NCBI GenBank assembly: GCA_015494335.1
Contig: WGBK01000254.1
Span: 1-7,247 of the forward strand
Length of the DNA stretch: 7,247 bases
Source of the DNA: Gammaproteobacteria bacterium
GTDB taxonomy: Bacteria; Pseudomonadota; Gammaproteobacteria; GCA-001735895
Direction of reading: 5' to 3'
A model generated the notes under the pieces. The model was not told the DNA's origin. It did not search any database and worked only from the letters and a program-made list of their open reading frames with translations. Within the stretch, counting starts at the first letter, position 1; every line of letters starts with the position of its first letter. Both the position numbers and the translations under genes were made by a program. Of the stretch, positions 5,071 through 7,247 are shown piece after piece.

Positions 5071-7247
5071 ATGCCGACCCTGATCCATACCCTGCAGAGC
5101 ATCGTCAAGCAGGTCGATCACGCTGCCGATTTCGAATCGGCGCTGAATGTCATTGTCGACAACCTGGTCGATGCGCTGAGCGTCGATGCCTGCTCGATCT
5201 TCATCGATGTGCCGGGCGAGGATAGCAATCTGGTGATGATGGCCAACCGCGGTCTGCGCCGCGAGGTTGTCGGCCGCATCCGCCTGGCCACTGGAGAGGG
5301 CCTGGTGGGCCTGGTGGCCGAGAAGGCGGAACCGATCCGCCTCGACAATGCCCTTGAACATCGCCAGTTCGTGCTGTTTGAAGGCTCCGGCGAGGAAGCC
5401 TACCCGGTGTTCCTCGGCGTGCCCATCATCTCCCATCGCCGTGTGCTCGGCGTGATTGTCGCGCAACGTGCCCGCGAACCCTTCGGCAACGACGAGGAAG
5501 CCTTCCTCAGCACCCTGGCTGCACAACTGGCCGGGGCCATCACTCATGCCCGTTCCTCGGGAGAGATGGCACGCCTGCTCGAGGGCGATCGGGTCAGCCT
5601 GTCCTGCACCCTCGACGGCGTGGCCGGCGCGCCCGGAATGGCCATGGGACAGGCCGTTGTGGCCACCCACCAGGTGCATCTGCGCACCATTCCCGACAAG
5701 CGCATCGAGCCGACGGAAATCGAGTCCCAGGTCGAGCGTTTCGGGGAGGCCATTTCGCTGGTGCGCCGTCAGTTGATGGAGCAGGCCGAGCAGATGCGTC
5801 AGTCGCTGCCGGCCGAGGAATGCGCGCTGTTCGTCGCCTATGCGCAGATGCTCGAGAGCGGGTCGCTGATCGACGACACCCTGGCTTTGATCCGCGAGGG
5901 TCAGTGGGCGCCGGGCGCCTGGCGGGAGACGGTGGACCAGCATGCCGCGGTGTTCGAGGCGATGGAGGACGAATACCTGGCCGAGCGCGCCAATGATATC
6001 CGGGATCTCGGTCGACGCGTGCTGCAACGCCTGATGTCGGTGGAAAGCGGGGAGCGGGTGTATCCCGATGAATTCGTGCTGGTCGGCGAGAACATCACCG
6101 CCACCGATCTCGCCAACCTGCCGCTGGACGGTCTGCGCGGCATTGTTTCGGAACATGGTTCCGGTTCCTCCCATGTGGCCATCCTGGCCCACGCCCTCGG
6201 CATTCCGGCGGTGATGGGTGTGGCCAATCTGCCCCACACCAAGATGGAAGGCCTGATGGTGGTGGTCGACGGTTACGGCGGCCATGCCCATGTCGATCCG
6301 CGCGCGGAACTGCTGGCGGAGCTGAAGCAGTACATCCATCACGAGCGGCGGGTCAGCGACAGCCTCAAGTCGCTGAAGGACAAGCCGGCGGTAACCACGG
6401 ACGGTTTCCGGGTGTCGCTGTTTGTCAACTCGGGGTTGATGGCCGACCTGTCACCTTCCCTGGACTCGGGGGCCGAAGGCGTCGGCCTGTACCGCACCGA
6501 GATCCCGTTCCAGATCCGCGAGAGTTTCCCCAGCGAGGAAGATCAGTACCGCATCTACCGCGATGTGCTGGAAACCTTCGAAGGCATGCCGGTGGTGTTG
6601 CGTACCCTGGATGTCGGCGGCGACAAGCCCCTGAGCTATTTCCCGATCCGCGAGGAAAACCCCTTCCTCGGCTGGCGCGGTATCCGCATCTCGCTGGATC
6701 ACCCGGACATCTTCATTACCCAGTTGCGGGCGATGATTCGCGCCAATGTCGGCCTCGACAATCTCAATATCCTGCTGCCCATGGTCAGCAGCCTGGAAGA
6801 GCTGGACGACGCGCTGATCCTGGTCCATCGGGCCAAGGACGAGATCCAGGAAGAACTGGGCCGGCCGCTGCGTTTCCCGCGCGTCGGCGCGATGATCGAG
6901 GTGCCCTCGACCATCTTCCAGATCGACGAGATCTGCCGTCTGGTGGATTTCGTGTCCATCGGCACCAACGACCTGACCCAGTACCTGCTGGCGGTGGACC
7001 GCAACAACGAGGCGGTGGCCGAGCTGTTCTCGTCGTTGCATCCTTCGGTGTTGCGTGCCATCGATCAGATCGTGCAGGGTGCTGTGCGCGAGGGCACGCC
7101 GGTCAGTGTCTGTGGCGAGCTGGCCGGCGATCCGATCGGGGTCATGGCGCTGATCGGCATGGGTATCGACAGCCTGTCGATGAGCGCCGGCAGCCTGCCG
7201 CGGGCGAAGAAGGTGATCCGCTCCTTCAGCCAGGAAGAGCTGTCCAA
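5071..7247 (+). CDS. ptsP: Phosphoenolpyruvate-protein phosphotransferase PtsP (EI-Ntr), 3'-truncated by window edge
   Basis: PtsP takes phosphate from PEP and passes it to NPr and then EIIA-Ntr, a regulatory relay linked to nitrogen state, potassium transport and stress. The frame is open from ATG 5071 to the window end, 725 codons; the family is about 755 residues, so some 30 are missing. Domains in order: an N-terminal GAF sensor (about 17-160, typical of PtsP and absent from sugar-PTS enzyme I); the HPr/NPr-binding helical region (about 175-310); the swivelling phosphohistidine domain with GSGSSHVAILAHALG, where His368 is the phosphorylated residue; and the PEP-binding barrel. The barrel shows GLYRTEIPF (Arg475), RTLDVGGDKP (from 511), NPFLGWRGIR, GAMIEVPS, SIGTNDLTQY (Asn633, Asp634) and VCGELAGDP with the proton-donor Cys681. 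All catalytic residues I can place are intact. The ribosome binding site is weak, so translation probably depends on coupling to rppH 9 bases upstream. Confidence 0.97.
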   Translation, partial: MPTLIHTLQSIVKQVDHAADFESALNVIVDNLVDALSVDACSIFIDVPGEDSNLVMMANRGLRREVVGRIRLATGEGLVGLVAEKAEPIRLDNALEHRQFVLFEGSGEEAYPVFLGVPIISHRRVLGVIVAQRAREPFGNDEEAFLSTLAAQLAGAITHARSSGEMARLLEGDRVSLSCTLDGVAGAPGMAMGQAVVATHQVHLRTIPDKRIEPTEIESQVERFGEAISLVRRQLMEQAEQMRQSLPAEECALFVAYAQMLESGSLIDDTLALIREGQWAPGAWRETVDQHAAVFEAMEDEYLAERANDIRDLGRRVLQRLMSVESGERVYPDEFVLVGENITATDLANLPLDGLRGIVSEHGSGSSHVAILAHALGIPAVMGVANLPHTKMEGLMVVVDGYGGHAHVDPRAELLAELKQYIHHERRVSDSLKSLKDKPAVTTDGFRVSLFVNSGLMADLSPSLDSGAEGVGLYRTEIPFQIRESFPSEEDQYRIYRDVLETFEGMPVVLRTLDVGGDKPLSYFPIREENPFLGWRGIRISLDHPDIFITQLRAMIRANVGLDNLNILLPMVSSLEELDDALILVHRAKDEIQEELGRPLRFPRVGAMIEVPSTIFQIDEICRLVDFVSIGTNDLTQYLLAVDRNNEAVAELFSSLHPSVLRAIDQIVQGAVREGTPVSVCGELAGDPIGVMALIGMGIDSLSMSAGSLPRAKKVIRSFSQEELS

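Noticed and set aside
5059..5073. Possible RppH-PtsP fusion, since both genes share a frame with only a TGA and three codons between them
   Set aside because: Both proteins have complete, independent family ends, the two genes are separate in other genera, and no read-through signal is visible. Ordinary coupling explains the spacing.
4519..6342. A 607-codon open frame on the minus strand opposite rppH and ptsP
   Set aside because: It is antisense to two intact, unmistakable genes. Its translation is rich in His, Gln and Gly with no recognisable domain, and it has no ribosome binding site. Such long antisense frames are common opposite GC-rich genes.
1..7247. Defence system, phage, CRISPR array, transposon or tRNA/att site
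   Set aside because: No direct-repeat array, integrase, transposase, toxin-antitoxin pair, tRNA-like fold or terminal repeats were seen on either strand. Almost all of the window is filled by housekeeping or regulatory genes.

Overview
The window looks like ordinary chromosomal DNA of a GC-rich gammaproteobacterium related to Pseudomonas or the Chromatiales. The dCTP deaminase has the 188-residue Pseudomonas-like form. The order HAD phosphatase / rppH / ptsP, with the phosphatase divergent, matches the arrangement I recall from Pseudomonas, and rppH-ptsP is also adjacent in enterics. Coding density is high. There are no RNA genes, insertion sequences, CRISPR arrays, phage genes or att-like repeats that I can see.

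Layout. At the left edge is a LysR-family regulator missing its first ~20 residues (1-863). It is followed by a 159-base AT-rich spacer that leads, through a perfect Shine-Dalgarno, into a 95-residue acidic protein I do not recognise (1023-1310). A short spacer with a perfect TATAAT inside a GC-rich hairpin precedes dcd (1385-1951). A CobW-type G3E GTPase (2005-3039) and an AIM24/TIGR00266-family protein (3036-3824) follow; their ATGA overlap implies translational coupling. These three genes could form one operon. On the opposite strand, converging on it, is a HAD-IB phosphatase (3835-4488). Its start faces rppH (4576-5061) across a compact divergent promoter region, and rppH is followed after 9 bases by ptsP (5071 to beyond the window end).

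Functions. Dcd feeds dUTP, and hence dTTP, synthesis. The CobW-like GTPase is a probable metal chaperone whose client is unknown. RppH starts mRNA decay by removing 5' pyrophosphate. PtsP is enzyme I of the nitrogen phosphotransferase system, with a GAF sensor domain. RppH and PtsP are both global regulators and are probably co-transcribed.

I found no clearly new multi-gene system. The points most worth following are the unknown 95-residue protein with four Cys and four His residues and its structured AT-rich leader, the promoter-in-hairpin upstream of dcd, the near-symmetric -10 in the divergent HAD/rppH region, and the coupled CobW-AIM24 pair.
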